Part shown: positions 1 to 10,336 of the stretch, piece by piece
How positions within the stretch are numbered: the stretch's first letter is position 1
How the letters are laid out: each line of letters opens with the position of its first letter
Translations under genes and position numbers: made by a program
Notes under the pieces: generated by a model
The model's input: the letters and a program-made list of their open reading frames with translations, nothing else
What the model was told of the DNA's origin: nothing
Database searches by the model: none
Assembly (NCBI GenBank): GCA_020137815.1
Contig: CM035353.1
Location: forward strand, 4,650,404 to 4,714,403
Length of the DNA: 64,000 bases
DNA from: Hormiphora californensis
Taxonomy: Eukaryota; Ctenophora; Tentaculata; Cydippida; Pleurobrachiidae
Reading direction: 5' to 3'

Positions 1-177
1 CCCGAAGGAACGGTACAGCTACAACCCCAGTATACTGATCAAGGCGCGCTGGGGTCATTAGAAATGATCGGCTTGTTGAACGAGTTGGCCAAAACATACA
101 GTTCGGTGATGCAAGTGGCGGATTGCAGCACAATCCCCAGGGTAATTGTTGAGTCGATCCAAAACTGGATGGAATAG
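1..177 (+). CDS. 3' terminal exon of an unrecognised gene, cut by the window edge
   Basis: The frame starting at base 1 is open for 58 codons and ends with TAG at 175-177. The encoded piece is of ordinary composition (for example GSLEMIGLLNELAKTYSSV) and ends ESIQNWME. There is no start codon at its head, so it continues from upstream, as a terminal exon or the end of a single-exon gene. A Tigger-like element begins five bases after the stop. I do not recognise the family. A chance open frame is possible but its composition argues against it. Confidence 0.45.
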   Translation, partial: PEGTVQLQPQYTDQGALGSLEMIGLLNELAKTYSSVMQVADCSTIPRVIVESIQNWME

Positions 178-182
178 TTATA

Positions 183-1042
183 CAGTCGGACCCCGATTTA
201 ACGGCACCCTCGGGGGAAAGGGTTTTGTCCGTTAAATCGGGGTGTCCGTTAAATCGGGGTAGAGCATATTTGGCCCATAAAACCCTATTTTTGTCCAAAA
301 TACTATACTAAAACACCTCTAAGTAAATGCTATGTCCATGTATTGATTACATGATCATTTCTGGTTAGAAAAATAAAATAATTTTAAAATTTTAAAAAAA
401 GTTATAAAAATTTTCTAAGGTACGTGTACTGGTATATCAACTACGTCCGAATCGTATATCGAATCAGTGCATCTTATCGCATGTCTTGCTGCTAATTAGA
501 CGGTTCGAAACGAACCGATACGTGATACCATGCCGAATCGGGGCACTTTAAGCGGGGTGAGGAAGAATTCGAATTTCAAAATATCTTTTTCTCTGAAAAT
601 TCATGGGGAGCACCGATCAAAGCATTGCCAATCATTCTGTAAAGTTTTCCAAAAAAAAGTTATGAAAATTTTTCAAAGATATATCAACCACGTCCGAATC
701 GTGTTTCGAATCAGTGCATCTTATCGCTAATTAGACGGTTCGAAACGAACCGATACGTGATCCCCATGGGGCCAGTTTAACAAGCGTCAAAATTGCGACT
801 CGATTGGCCTCATGGGGATCACATATCTGTTCGTTTCGAACCGTCTAATTACGGGTAAGACCTGCAATAAGATGCACCGATTCGAAACACGATTCGGACG
901 TGGTTGAAACACCTTTGGAAAATTTTCAAAAAATTTTCAAAAAATTTTCAAAAAAATTTTCAAAAAATTGTTGGGGGAAATTTATCCTGCCGTTAAATCG
1001 GGGTGCCGCTAAATCGGGGGCCGTTAAATCGGGGTCCGACTG
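183..1042. mobile_element. Pogo/Tigger-like non-autonomous element (MITE), 860 bp
   Basis: The ends are inverted copies starting CAGTCGGACCCCGATTTAAC and are flanked by TA on both sides (181-182 and 1043-1044). A TA target duplication and a CAGTC... terminus are typical of pogo/Tigger relatives of Tc1-mariner. The interior is also inverted: a segment around ACGTCCGAATCG / GGTTCGAAACGAACC occurs twice in one orientation and once reversed. There is no transposase frame. The family recurs at 28573-31798 and as a 142 bp version at 37540-37681. Confidence 0.82.
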
Positions 1043-1484
1043 TACTATAACAAATGTGAAATGTGTAAAACCGTAAACTACTCAACTTGCCTTTCAGTTT
1101 CTAATATATATTCAACAAATCCCGCAGTATTGAATTATACATAGTATGTACCTGAATTAGCACAGTGCTGATACATAAACTAATATTCGTTCCTATATTT
1201 TCAAATTAAAACACATTCCTTTAGCCAGGCAATGCCACTAAAACGGTTGATCATTACTGACTGCACAGTACTTCCAGAGAAAAAACTCTAGATACATGTC
1301 ATATACTCTGTCATATTATATAATTATTTGTTACCATATATAAAAGTTTTCGATGCATTTCCATATACCAGTACTTAAAAATTAAACTTCAGTAATAGAA
1401 GAGCATATTTTATTGTAACTGCAGTCCTGTGTGGAAGGGGATGCCACAGCTGGTGTCCCCCCATCATTACTCTGGACGAGAAGT
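1043..1484. other. AT-rich spacer, no feature recognised
   Basis: About 440 bases between two elements. It is AT-rich and contains no open frame, tandem repeat or inverted repeat that I can support. Confidence 0.4.
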
Positions 1485-1488
1485 TTAA

Positions 1489-2158
1489 AGTAAGAGTGGC
1501 GCGCCGTGTTTTCTCACAAAACTTGGTGGATGAACGGGGAGTACCACCAGGACCATTGGTACGGTATAAAAAATTTCCAATTCTGTCTCGTTCATTAGTT
1601 ATGACGTAATATGTTCATTATTTCAACTTTCATAAAATCGCTCTACAGAAAAATCTGTTGATTGTTGATTGAAATGGCTGCTTGCATCGTGTTCAGCGTC
1701 AAAAAATAGCCGGGGTACCAAATTTTGGTGTCTCTACCTTGTCTGTGACGCGAGATATCGACAATTATCAAAAACGCCCAAAGTGAGAGAAAGAGAGTGT
1801 GTTATCTTTGGGTGCTAGTTGTTTGTGCGCGCCACCCACTTGTAACAATTTCTCTTTCTCTCACTTTGGGCGTTTTTGATAATTGTCGATATCTCGCGTC
1901 ACAGACAAGGTAGAGACACCAAAATTTGGTACCCCGGCTATTTTTTGACGCTGAACACGATGCAAGCATCCATTTCAATCCACAATGAACAGATTTTTCT
2001 GTAGAGCAATTTTGTGAAAGTTGAAATAATGAACATATTACGTCATAACTGATAAATGAGACGGAATTGGAAATTTTCTATACCGTACCAATGGTCCTGG
2101 TGGTACTCCCCGTTCATTCACCAAGTTTTGTGAGAAAACATGGCGCGCCACTCTTACT
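1489..2158. mobile_element. Palindromic foldback element, about 670 bp, TTAA (or TA) flanks
   Basis: Two arms of roughly 310 bases (about 1489-1797 and 1848-2158) are reverse complements with scattered mismatches. Outer ends read AGTAAGAGTGGCGCGCC on each strand. Both sides show TTAA (1485-1488, 2159-2162), but TA alone also fits. The 50-base centre is unpaired. There is no coding capacity. TTAA suggests piggyBac-type integration, yet the terminus is not the CCC start usual there, so the superfamily is open. Confidence 0.72.
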
Positions 2159-2231
2159 TTAACGAGACGAGACGAGAAGTTTTCTGTAACTTCTCAATTG
2201 TTTACTAATGCTGAAGCTGAAGCGAAGCAGG

Positions 2232-2350
2232 AAGAAAGTTTGGCTTTCGACTCTACAGCTTGTAGAGTCGAAAGTCAAACTTTCTTGTAGATCAACATGC
2301 ACTTTATTATTGAGTGAAGATCTTTACTCAAGAATAAAGTGCATGTTGAT
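2232..2350. repeat. Two adjacent short perfect-stem hairpins
   Basis: Hairpin 1 spans 2232-2286: two 26-base arms with one G/T-compatible mismatch and a 3-base loop. Hairpin 2 spans 2291-2350: two 26-base arms with one mismatch and an 8-base loop. Only four bases separate them. The sizes resemble microRNA precursors, but both could be foldback-transposon debris. No expression evidence is available from sequence. Confidence 0.6.
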
Positions 2351-2820
2351 TCTTGCCGAACAACTTCAGCAGAGACGGGAACAATAACGGTAACAACTAT
2401 ACCCCAACCGTGATGGTGGTAATAATGGCGGGAACTTTAGGGCCGAGGTACAGCAACTACAGAAATCCCCTGCAGGATAAATTGTGATTCACCAACTACC
2501 AGGACAGGTGGAACACAGGGCCACAAGCCCCCTGTACGCGTGACCGCGTGCATAGTATTATAGAAAACGAGTCCGCCGAATACTGCTATAGAATACAATA
2601 AAGAATACAATAAAGAATAATGATCTTATGACTCCCTACGATAGTGGACTGAGTAAAACTCTTTTTCGATCGTGCCTCAACACATGGCCCAACATGGCCA
2701 GGCACGCATTCCAGTGCTCTCAGGAACAGATTCTGTATACTGAGAGAACCACTTTTTCCGTGACCACACATACGATAGAATGGGGAAGAGCACACTTTTT
2801 ACGATCACTAGTCACATAGC
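2351..2820 (+). other. Possible Asn/Gly-rich coding remnant and spacer
   Basis: Between about 2355 and 2495 two overlapping frames read as Asn/Gly-rich peptide (NNNGNN, then RDGGNNGGNFRAEVQQLQ), which looks like one frame broken by an indel. The rest, including a short ATACAATAAAGA repeat near 2590-2620, shows nothing I can name. Confidence 0.25.
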
Positions 2821-2854
2821 AACATGGGGCGATGAGGGGAACCACCTGGTACGA

Positions 2855-3060
2855 TATGCCTCCGTCGACACGACGAAGGCAACACTTATAAGGAAGAGCA
2901 CAAGCTCAGAAAGGCAGTTCCGAACACACTCTTCTGCTAACTGCTTCAGTTCCTACTGCTAACTGCTTCAGTTCCTACTGCTCCAGCCCTCACCGAGCTA
3001 TCTTCAACATGACTTCAGTCCCCACTATCCCCGCATCGGCCCTCGGTATGTAGCACGAGT
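2855..3060 (+). pseudogene. Truncated upstream copy of promoter plus first exon
   Basis: This stretch repeats the arrangement at 3170-3450: GCCTCCGTC near-palindrome, a TATAAGG element (2887-2893), AGAGCACAAG leader, then ATGACTTCA at 3009 and a GTATGTAGCACGAG donor at 3046. It encodes MTSVPTIPASAL before the donor. No second exon follows before the next copy begins, so it is a partial tandem duplicate or an alternative first exon. Confidence 0.45.
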
Positions 3061-3176
3061 AGATACAAGAGATAATTAGTCTAGGGAGATTATCGGTTTG
3101 AATAGGAATTTCGTATGAGTTATGACAATGTAGTAGTATGTCATATAATATGTATATTGGGATTCACCAACTACCA

Positions 3177-3215
3177 GGTTGCCTCCGTCGACATGACGGA
3201 GGCAACCTTTATAAG
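3177..3215 (+). promoter_or_regulatory. Hairpin abutting a TATA box
   Basis: A perfect 13-base inverted repeat (3177-3189 and 3195-3207, core CCTCCGTC / GACGGAGG, 5-base loop) ends at the base before TTTATAAG (3208-3215). The predicted start codon is 186 bases downstream. The upstream duplicate keeps the TATA element but has a decayed palindrome. A DNA-binding site for a dimeric protein is an inference. Confidence 0.45.
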
Positions 3216-3400
3216 CAAGAGCACAAGCCCAGAAAGGCAGTTAAGTTCAATCTTTCTTACTTGCTCCGGAACCACCTTGCTCCAGAACCACCTTGCTCCA
3301 GAACCACACCCTTACTCTCACCTACACCGGAACCTCTTCAACGATTACTATTACCGACACCGGAACCTCCTCAGCTGTTACTCACCCACCCGTATACAAC

Positions 3401-3801
3401 ATGACTTCAACCAATACCATCCCTGAGCTGCATCTACCCTCGGTATGTAGCACGAGTAGCTACATACACGCGAAAATTATATTTATAGAATGGAAATATG
3501 CATATAATAATTAAATAAAAATCTTTGATACTAGTATTTGATAATGTTAATATTAACAATTGCATCCCATTAGTGCTGCATAATGTGTGAAGAGCCAGTT
3601 GAGAATAAGATCAGTGAAACCAGCATCGATAGTGATGATATACCTGCACCACACCTGTACCTGGTCCCGCTAGAAAGAAACCTCACTAAAACTCAGCTTA
3701 TTCCCGCTCCAGGAACTTTGGCTTTGACCCGGAGCGGGAGATTAATAATTAAAGTCTCACCCTCTACTTGCGAGGATGAAGAGAAAACTGACCATATATA
3801 A
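3401..3801 (+). CDS. Small two-exon gene, unknown product, about 90 aa
   Basis: Exon 1 is 3401-3442 (MTSTNTIPELHLPS) with donor GTATGT at 3443. The intron is 131 bases and ends CCCATTAG at 3573. Exon 2 is 3574-3801 and continues in phase 0 with CCIMCEEPVENK and ends EEKTDHI, then TAA. Exon 2 is acidic at both ends with a central DIPAPHLYLVP stretch. I see no signal peptide, membrane segment or known domain. A TATA box lies at 3208 and a transposon starts three bases after the stop. The start is supported by the duplicated upstream first exon carrying the same ATGACTTCA context. Confidence 0.55.
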
Positions 3802-3803
3802 TA

Positions 3804-4567
3804 ACGGGTGACAACTAAAAATCTGGACAATTTTCTGTGAGCTCTAGCGCCGGCCCCGATTGAGATACATCTTCAGGCCTGAGCTAGAACGATTTTTCAG
3901 ACAATTTTGAATCAGAATAACACAACGGAAAAAACTAAAAAGTTCATTTTCATTGCGTTATCGCATCATTTCCTCTTGACCCACCAAAGCATGTGTACGG
4001 AGATTTGAGATTTCTGTGTGATCAGAAACGACCTTCCCGATGAGATAAAATTCTCAAATTTTAAATAATGGTTGTTCATGCCATAACCAACATAATTGCC
4101 AAGTTTCAACATTTTAACTTATCGGGAAGTTGGTTTTCCACGTCATAAATGTTTCGAGAGATCTTCAAAATGGCGATTTCTCAAATTACCTGTAAACTAC
4201 GCTTTGAAGGGTTTGTTACAGATGATTCTGTGATTAGAATTGAGATTATCGGAGTGTGAAACAAAGTTAATTTCGTTCAAAATCGTCTGAAAAATCATTC
4301 TATCGCTGCCCTGAAGCTGTATTTCAAAAAGAACAGGCGGTAGAGGTGCTAGAAAAGTGTGTAAATTTCACGTAATACATGCTTTGGTGGGTCAAGAGGA
4401 AATGATGCGATATCGCAATGAAAATGAACTTTTTAGTTTTTCCTGTTGTGTTATTCTGATTCAAAATTGTCTGAAAAATTGTTCTATCACTGGCCTGAAG
4501 CTGTATCTCAAGCGGGGCCGGCGCTAGAGCTCACAGAAAATTGTCCAGATTTTTAGTTGTCACCCGT
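3804..4567. mobile_element. TIR element, 764 bp, TA flanks, Tc1/mariner-like
   Basis: Ends begin ACGGGTGACAACTAAAAATC and stay inverted for roughly 200 bases, with TA at 3802-3803 and 4568-4569. Outer arms contain GCGCCGGCCCCG / CGGGGCCGGCGC and GGTGGGTCAAGAGG in opposite orientations. There is no transposase frame. It sits directly after the stop codon of the preceding gene, so it may now supply that gene's 3' untranslated region. Confidence 0.8.
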
Positions 4568-4569
4568 TA

Positions 4570-5430
4570 TTTAGAGCTGTATAAATTTGTATATATTATT
4601 AACTACTGTACTTCGCAACTTTTTATTTCGTATTTAAAGGAGCAGTCTGATAAATCGTAGTGGGCCTTTGTGCCGGTGCAGTGAAATGTAATTGTTGTTA
4701 GGTACTACACTGCGCCAAACTGCACCAAACTGCACCACTCTGCACTGTACTGGTGTTTCATCTGCGGCCAAACATAATCCTGTGTGTGATTCTGAGGAAC
4801 TGATAAAGGAACATACGTATTACGTGGATTCCATTCCAGGTCTTAATAGTTTAGTGAAGCAATAATAATTTAAATTAGATTTGAAATATATGTTGGATAG
4901 AATCTGTTAGTGAAAAGGGAGAAAATTATGAGCCGACTGTGATTTATATAGAAATCACTTTAATCCACGCGGGGTATAGTAAAACCTTGATTGAAGCGTG
5001 ATCCCTATTAACATCATTCCCATTTATCTTAGCTAAGCTTAAGTGAGGATTATGCCCTTGAAAAGGCTTATTGTGACGGATGTAACCACGCACAGGAAAG
5101 CCACAACCTACCTTAAAGTCGAGACAGACGTAACTGAAAGAAAAGCACTAGCACAGAGAAATGAGAGAAAGCCACATGGAGCCAGGCCACATGGAGTGAG
5201 AGGTAAATCAATTAGAGAGTGAGAGAGGCCGAACGTAGGTAAGTGCACGAGATGAAGGACTATGCAGCATGATTATGCCTTAAATGGAATAAAGAGCGCC
5301 ACCAGGTGGCCATCCGCCATAGCAACGACAATATTCTACGTGTAGCCAGCTCCTATACTCTATAATAGTGATATTATACCGCCTGGCCCATAAAGCTAAG
5401 GGTACATGTTGGTATCACCCAGAATCACTC
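4570..5430. other. Intergenic, nothing firm
   Basis: It contains a local run of CTGCACCA-like words (4700-4745) and the sequence ATTATACCGCC near 5373, which resembles one end of the small GTATACCGC elements found at 27842 and 59777. No frame or paired inverted repeat is supportable. Confidence 0.35.
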
Positions 5431-5579
5431 TGATATTTTGACACAATTTGTGTCCGAAGTTTCGACACTCAGAATAAAAATTCATCCTTCACACCCGAAT
5501 GAAAAACAGCCCAATCCCCGACCATACCAGGGAGGACAAAGCACCAGCAGAGACACCAGACTAAAAGGAGGAGTTTCGA

Positions 5580-5932
5580 GCGTTTCAGGTATGGAACAGG
5601 AACAAGAGGAGAGCAGAAAATCATGGCGGTGTTGCCGCGAAGTACGCCCACACCAACCTGACCAATCTGGACCGCAGGATTAACGAGATCATCTTGCCAA
5701 CCCGCCAGGACACCAGCTGATACAAATTAATGGAGTTTCGACTGCCCAGCCGAGACCACCTAAAATCGTTCGATGCCCTAAACGGCTATATGATACCCAT
5801 GCCCAAATTTTCTTCTCACCGGAGGTCCAAGAAGACTTGGTGACATATAGACACCTGGCGCGACCCCCGCACACTGTGTGTGAGCTCAAACTTAGTCGCG
5901 CCAGATGTCACATCACCAACAAGAAGCCCTGA
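5580..5932 (+). pseudogene. Coding-like tract spread over two frames
   Basis: From about 5588 one frame reads VWNRNKRRAENHGG and then KYAHTNLTNLDRRINEIILP, ending at 5720. A second frame is open from 5677 to TGA at 5932 and contains KIVRCPKRLYDTHAQIFF and VCELKLSRARCH. Neither starts with ATG. The pattern fits exons of one gene or an old frameshifted copy. The family is not recognised. Confidence 0.3.
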
Positions 5933-6336
5933 AGACGTACATAGAAATTCACAAGCAAATGATTGTGGAGGATGAGAATCTCCAGCCCTTCATTACGATG
6001 GCGGAGGGTTTGAAAATCTTTAAGAGATTTGGTTTACGTGTGGAGAAATTGGCCCGTGAAGCAGCCTATCGGGTCCACGACATTGAAGGAATTCAAGCTA
6101 AGACGACAAGAACACGAGACGACAAGAACGACAAGTTCCGCACACGATGGTGTGCGGAACCGAAGCTCCTGAACTCAATTTTAGTCAACCATAAATACCC
6201 AATCGATAGACTAAACAATATATTTAAACATGTATGCTATTGCAACTCTGACGTAGAGCCTCAACAGCATTACATATTAGTAGAACCAACCCATAACACT
6301 ATCCCCAGTTTTTCCTATCGATACATACATATTTAG
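5905..6336 (+). CDS. Hypothetical protein, 143 aa
   Basis: An ATG-initiated frame, rich in charged residues in its first 100 codons (QEALKTYIEIHKQMIVEDEN, GLRVEKLAREAAYRVHDIEG), compatible with alpha-helical structure. The last 40 residues are less protein-like and may be intron read-through. It overlaps the end of the preceding open frame. No domain recognised. Confidence 0.35.
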   Translation: MSHHQQEALKTYIEIHKQMIVEDENLQPFITMAEGLKIFKRFGLRVEKLAREAAYRVHDIEGIQAKTTRTRDDKNDKFRTRWCAEPKLLNSILVNHKYPIDRLNNIFKHVCYCNSDVEPQQHYILVEPTHNTIPSFSYRYIHI

Positions 6337-6570
6337 GAGAATTAATAAGTTTAACCATTGATTTATTTTCGGTCTAACATTTATTTTCATACACCCGAAA
6401 CGTAAAACGTTATTATGATAGTACTGTTAACCAGTACATAATCAGAGATTGCTAAAACCTGAACCCTCAAAAATATAACATATAACATAATATCACCTAA
6501 TGAAACTATTTGATATAGCTCTCATGTCCAGTCCATAGTCCACAATCCACACAGACACTAGAAGATACTA

Positions 6571-6743
6571 CTAGACTGCAGTATTTCGGTAACGGCCAAT
6601 ATTCGTACACCACAGGGTGCCCTTGGTGTGAAGCCACTGTTTTCTCCATGTGTGAACTACATGTGGTGATTTAGAACAGTGTCCTGATCTAATTGAACAC
6701 ATCATCCTTTTCACCCTTTTCAATATACAATTTCGATATAATA
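6571..6743 (+). pseudogene. Partial copy of a Cys-rich exon
   Basis: It begins after an acceptor-like CTGCAG and encodes YFGNGQYSYTTGCPWCEATV followed by FSMCELH. The sequence is a diverged direct repeat of 7800-7920. The reading frame then hits stops. A 1 kb element (6744-7791) separates the two copies. Confidence 0.4.
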
Positions 6744-7791
6744 TCACTGCGCTGGCAAGCGCAAAGGTTGCCATTCCCCCTCCCCCAAACAGCAAAGCGC
6801 CGCCAGAAACGCAGTTATACGTTTTATGGGTGTTTTGACTGAAAACCCAGATTTCAGAAGGCTATAGCATGGCTCCCATTCATCCATTTGACTTGAAATT
6901 TGGAATGTATACCCGGCTCGGGGTCATTAACTGAAGTTAAAAATTTCAAGTCTCTATCTCATCTGGAACTGAAGTTACAGACAGGCCCCATTTGCCCTAG
7001 ATTCAGTGTAACACAGAGAGACGCTTTTTATAAACCATATTCACGCCAAACGAAAAGAGATAGAAACTTCTCGTTTTCACAGCTGGTAGATCAACTGGAT
7101 GTGTGTGCATTAGTCGAGGGTGGCGTCCCTTTCATCTCCAGGAACGTCCTACAGAACGTCTTAAAGTCGTCATTTTTCAGCTCTGACCAATTCTTTGAGC
7201 TCTTTCAGCTGAAAGATCTAATCGAAACACAAAAATATCATGGGGATTGTCTGAACTTTCGAAACTTATTGCGAATTTTCAAAACTACATGTATAAGGGT
7301 CTTAAAACGCGTCTGAAGTGTTATGACTGTTTAAAATAGATATGACGATATGGGTTTTTTCGCCATAGCGGACTCAAATCTTATCTAATCGATCTCAAAC
7401 TTGGTCAGTATCTTCATCTAGGTAATCCCGATGATATGACGTCAAAATTTTGACGTCATGACGTCGTGACGTCATTTTATGACGTCAAAATGACGTCAAA
7501 AATGAAAAAAATTCAACTTAGCGATTCCATCCTCTCCGTACTTGTCCTACTACATCTAAATGGATAAAAAATCCCAAAAATGATGCAATTAACCAAAACT
7601 AATTGAAATTAGTAGGCCGGAAAGGTTGCCCTATGATTTGAGCTACCTTTGGCACCAGTACATTTCCTTTTGAAGATAGACGAGAGCATCTGTTATACCC
7701 TGTTTTTACCCCTTGAATGTTAAGGTGGCAAAGGTAGCTCAAATCATAGGGCAACCTTTCCGGCCTACTAATTTCAATTAGATTTGGTATA
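6744..7791. mobile_element. Unclassified element, 'TCACTGCGCTGG' family, copy 1
   Basis: The left end reads TCACTGCGCTGGCAAGCGC then AAAGGTTGCC. The right end is a 175-base hairpin whose outer strand carries GGCAACCTTT and finishes ACTAATTTCAATTAG. A second full copy lies at 29085-30115, and a related longer element at 28787-31165. The body contains a cluster of TGACGTCA octamers (7436-7500) and a CAAGTCTCTATCTCATCTGG word. There is no long frame, target duplication is unclear, and the superfamily is unknown. Confidence 0.7.
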
Positions 7792-7795
7792 AATT

Positions 7796-7957
7796 ATGTA
7801 TTACTATTTCGGTAACTGCCAATATCCATACACACATAGGTGCCCTTGGTGCGAAGCCACTGTTTTCTCAGTCTGTGAACAACATGGAGATTTGGAGCAA
7901 TGTCCTGAGAAGGTCAGGATTGTGCCATCTCCATGGCAGTTGGAGCGTGGCCAATAG
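7796..7957 (+). CDS. Short Cys-rich protein or exon, 53 aa
   Basis: ATG at 7796 opens a frame to TAG at 7955-7957. It encodes YYYFGNCQYPYTHRC followed by PWCEATVFSVCEQHGDLEQC, giving a CxxC...CxxH...C arrangement that could bind zinc. A diverged copy lies at 6571-6743. The piece may be one exon of a larger gene, and its head overlaps the likely edge of the neighbouring element. Confidence 0.4.
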   Translation: MYYYFGNCQYPYTHRCPWCEATVFSVCEQHGDLEQCPEKVRIVPSPWQLERGQ

Positions 7958-8189
7958 CGGTCCTAAAAAGGAAGTTGTGCCATATAAAAAGTTAATAATT
8001 TTGTTTCTCTTACACAATTGAAAATACGGTTGGGGTCATTTTGCATGAATATTTGTTAAATAAAAAAATAGAAAAAATTATTACATGGTTTTGTATCGAA
8101 TGCACACTGAACACAAATAGGAGCCATCTTTATAGCCACCAGATTGTTTATATTAAATTGAAAGAGAAAAGGCTGGGGCTGTGCAGAGC

Positions 8190-8470
8190 TGCCTTGCCAA
8201 AACCCATCGAATATAAAAATATTTATACCGACGGCTCTGATCAACAAAATGGAATGGTGGAAAGCGTTGGGCAATCTATGAGGAAGGGGAGGAGATTCTA
8301 TCCGGCAGGGCCAGGCTTCATCATCTAGCCACCATCAACCAGGCAGAAGAGCGGAGCAATCACAAGCAGAGGACATAATCATGATTCTCAAAAGGGTAGA
8401 TTCGGTTAAAAGTATCACGTTTTACACTGACAGTGTAACATGCAACTTTTCCCTGATGATGCAACATTGC
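8190..8470 (+). pseudogene. RNase H domain remnant of a non-LTR retrotransposon
   Basis: One frame reads EYKNIYTDGSDQQNGMVESVG, matching the first strand and catalytic Asp region (YTDGS) of retroelement RNase H. About 190 bases further, another frame reads SITFYTDSVTCN, matching the FYTDSQ-type third catalytic region. ATINQAEE between them resembles the AE(L) helix with its catalytic Glu. Frameshifts separate the pieces, so it is inactive. RNase H fused to a LINE points to I- or Jockey-type families (established knowledge). Confidence 0.55.
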
Positions 8471-8549
8471 TGAAACTAGTTGGAAAACAACGTCTTTTAT
8501 TTCTACTTTCTACCTCAAGTCCTTACCCGACCCCTTCAAATTACATTAG

Positions 8550-9335
8550 TTGTTTATATCATATATGTATATTATGTGCCATATATATAACTAGCCCATC
8601 ATGGACTTTCCAAATAGAGCCCGTACAAAATGGCACCACCAGCAAAAAAGGCTCGCACTCGGGCAGGACTCGGGCATTTGATAATCGGAAAAGCAGAGGA
8701 AAAGGGTACCACTACACACCCCATCTCGAAGGGGTACAAGAGCTCAAAACTATGGCTCACTAAATAGTTGAGAGTGCAAAGGAGCAAGAGTATGATCTAG
8801 AAGCAGAGAGGAAATACGACAGCAAAAAGGGATGCTTTATGTATGCTTATATACAAGAAGGACAAGAAGGACCTGGGTCCCAAATGCTGGAACTGCGAGC
8901 AGCATGGACATCTAGCCTATGTGTATTCAGAAGGTCATCTGTGACAACTATTCCTTGTAACCTTAATATTGAGGTATGGAATATACTAAGTCATTAAAGC
9001 TAAATGTCAAGAACCATGTGAAGGTCCCTAGCTGGCCTGCCATCGCCAGGGCATCGGACTTGACCCTCTGCCAAAATGCTGGTGATGCCTTGATATGTAT
9101 AACATATTACATTAATTATTTATATTATAATGTGCCATATATATATGTATAACTAACCCATCATGGACTTTCCAACTTTGATAATCGGAAAAGCAGAGGA
9201 AAAGGGTACCACTACACACCCCATCTCGAAGGAGTAAAAGAGCTCAAAACTATGGCTCACTAAAGAGTTGAGAGTGCAAAGGAGCAAGAGTATAGAAGCA
9301 GAGAGGAAATACAACAGCAAAAAGGGATGCCCAAC
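8550..9335 (+). repeat. Direct repeat pair around 8553-8830 and 9108-9335
   Basis: Both halves share GTGCCATATATAT, CCCATCATGGACTTTCC, ATAATCGGAAAAGCAGAGG and the ensuing 150 bases. The first copy has about 60 extra bases (8617-8677) that carry the start of the 45 aa frame at 8630. The duplicated segment is followed in copy 2 by a LINE-like frame. Confidence 0.7.
8630..8767 (+). CDS. Short basic protein or first exon, 45 aa
   Basis: The frame begins MAPPAKKARTRAG and ends SSKLWLTK. PAKKARTR resembles a nuclear localisation signal. The frame at 20157 starts similarly (TGAPKKKARV), hinting at a shared first-exon type. Product unknown. Confidence 0.35.
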   Translation: MAPPAKKARTRAGLGHLIIGKAEEKGTTTHPISKGYKSSKLWLTK

Positions 9336-9618
9336 GCTGAAAAGAATCATGAAGAAGACAAGGAAACATTACCTAAAGACCCTGAAAAAAAAACAAAAGA
9401 GGGTCGTTCCGGAACTACTCTGCTACTGTTCAAGTCTCACCGAGAAAAAATTTGCTAAACTGATAAAAAAGAAGGGAAACGGAAGGACTACTGCGGGCAT
9501 CCCACCAATACAGATAAATGGACTGCCAGTGAAATCGAGTAAGGAATGCGTGGAAATACTGGCAGACACCCACATGCCAATTCAATTCTGCACGTGCATT
9601 CTTTTACTTTTGTCCTGA
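9268..9618 (+). pseudogene. Probable LINE fragment between endonuclease and RT
   Basis: The 116 aa frame contains RKHYLKTLKKKQKR, KKFAKLIKKK and GIPPIQINGLPVKSSKECV, a pattern seen in the linker before the reverse transcriptase of many LINEs (a lysine-rich segment, then 'pl..nG....s...cae.la..f'). It ends without any RT motif. Assignment rests on pattern resemblance only. Confidence 0.35.
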
Positions 9619-9730
9619 TGTCCAGCTCTTCCACCCGAAGCACTATTAGGCAACAGTTATAATATAGGTCCGAGCCAATCACCTTATGATTTTGCCCCAC
9701 GTCGTCCGAGGTTGACTACTCCTGTACAGT

Positions 9731-9804
9731 ATAGAAATTGAGTTTATGGTACAAGAGGGCAAAAATAGCTTCGTCTGGAAGCAGCCAGGGGTGGGCAAAG
9801 TGTG
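9731..9804 (+). pseudogene. Copy of the EFMVQEG exon
   Basis: It encodes EIEFMVQEGKNSFVWKQPG before a stop. The same module occurs at 13668 (ELEFMVQEGPNRFVWRAPGG) and 14022 (ELEFMVQEGANRFV). Three scattered copies indicate exon-sized duplication. Function unknown. Confidence 0.4.
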
Positions 9805-9896
9805 AAGACAGGTCCTGTGTAAAGTATCAGTCCCTACGTTAACGGGACAACATTGGGCAAGATTATTTACGACACAATCGTGGCAACAGGGCTAAG

Positions 9897-10221
9897 TTGA
9901 CAGAAGGAATCCTTCGTGCTGCTAAGACCGGGGTGCCCGACGACGAGATGGAAGAGGCAAAGGCAAAGGTGACCACAGTGTGGGATTTTTCCCACGTAGT
10001 CCAGCTGATATTAAAGCATGCGGTCCGTAGTTGTGTTGGGGGCCAAGGTAAAAGTTGGCAATTTCATCACTTCGGCCAAGCATATCAACCTCTGGGAAGA
10101 TATGAAGAAAGCAGCCAAGGCCATGGGAGATGACCCCAATAAGTGCCTGAGGACCGTGAAACAGGAAAAGGCGATGAAATTGGTGCAATATGACACAGCC
10201 ATAACACCGATGATTTCCTGA
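9897..10221 (+). CDS. Hypothetical coding segment in two overlapping frames
   Basis: Frame 1 (9897-10133) reads TEGILRAAKTGVPDDEMEEA and continues to VVQLILK. Frame 2 (10018-10221) reads VVVLGAKVKVGNFITSAKHI, NLWEDMKKAAKAMGDDPNKC, and ends TAITPMIS before TGA. Both look protein-like in succession, which suggests either a short intron ending near GTCCGTAG (10031) or a frameshift. Family not recognised. Confidence 0.35.
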
Positions 10222-10336
10222 CAAATTTACCTCACATGGTGAAAGCTGTGACAGAGTTACACAGACTTTAGAGAATACCTATACACTTACCTACCTAAAA
10301 TATTTAGAACACTCGGTCTTCGGCCTCGTGCATTAG

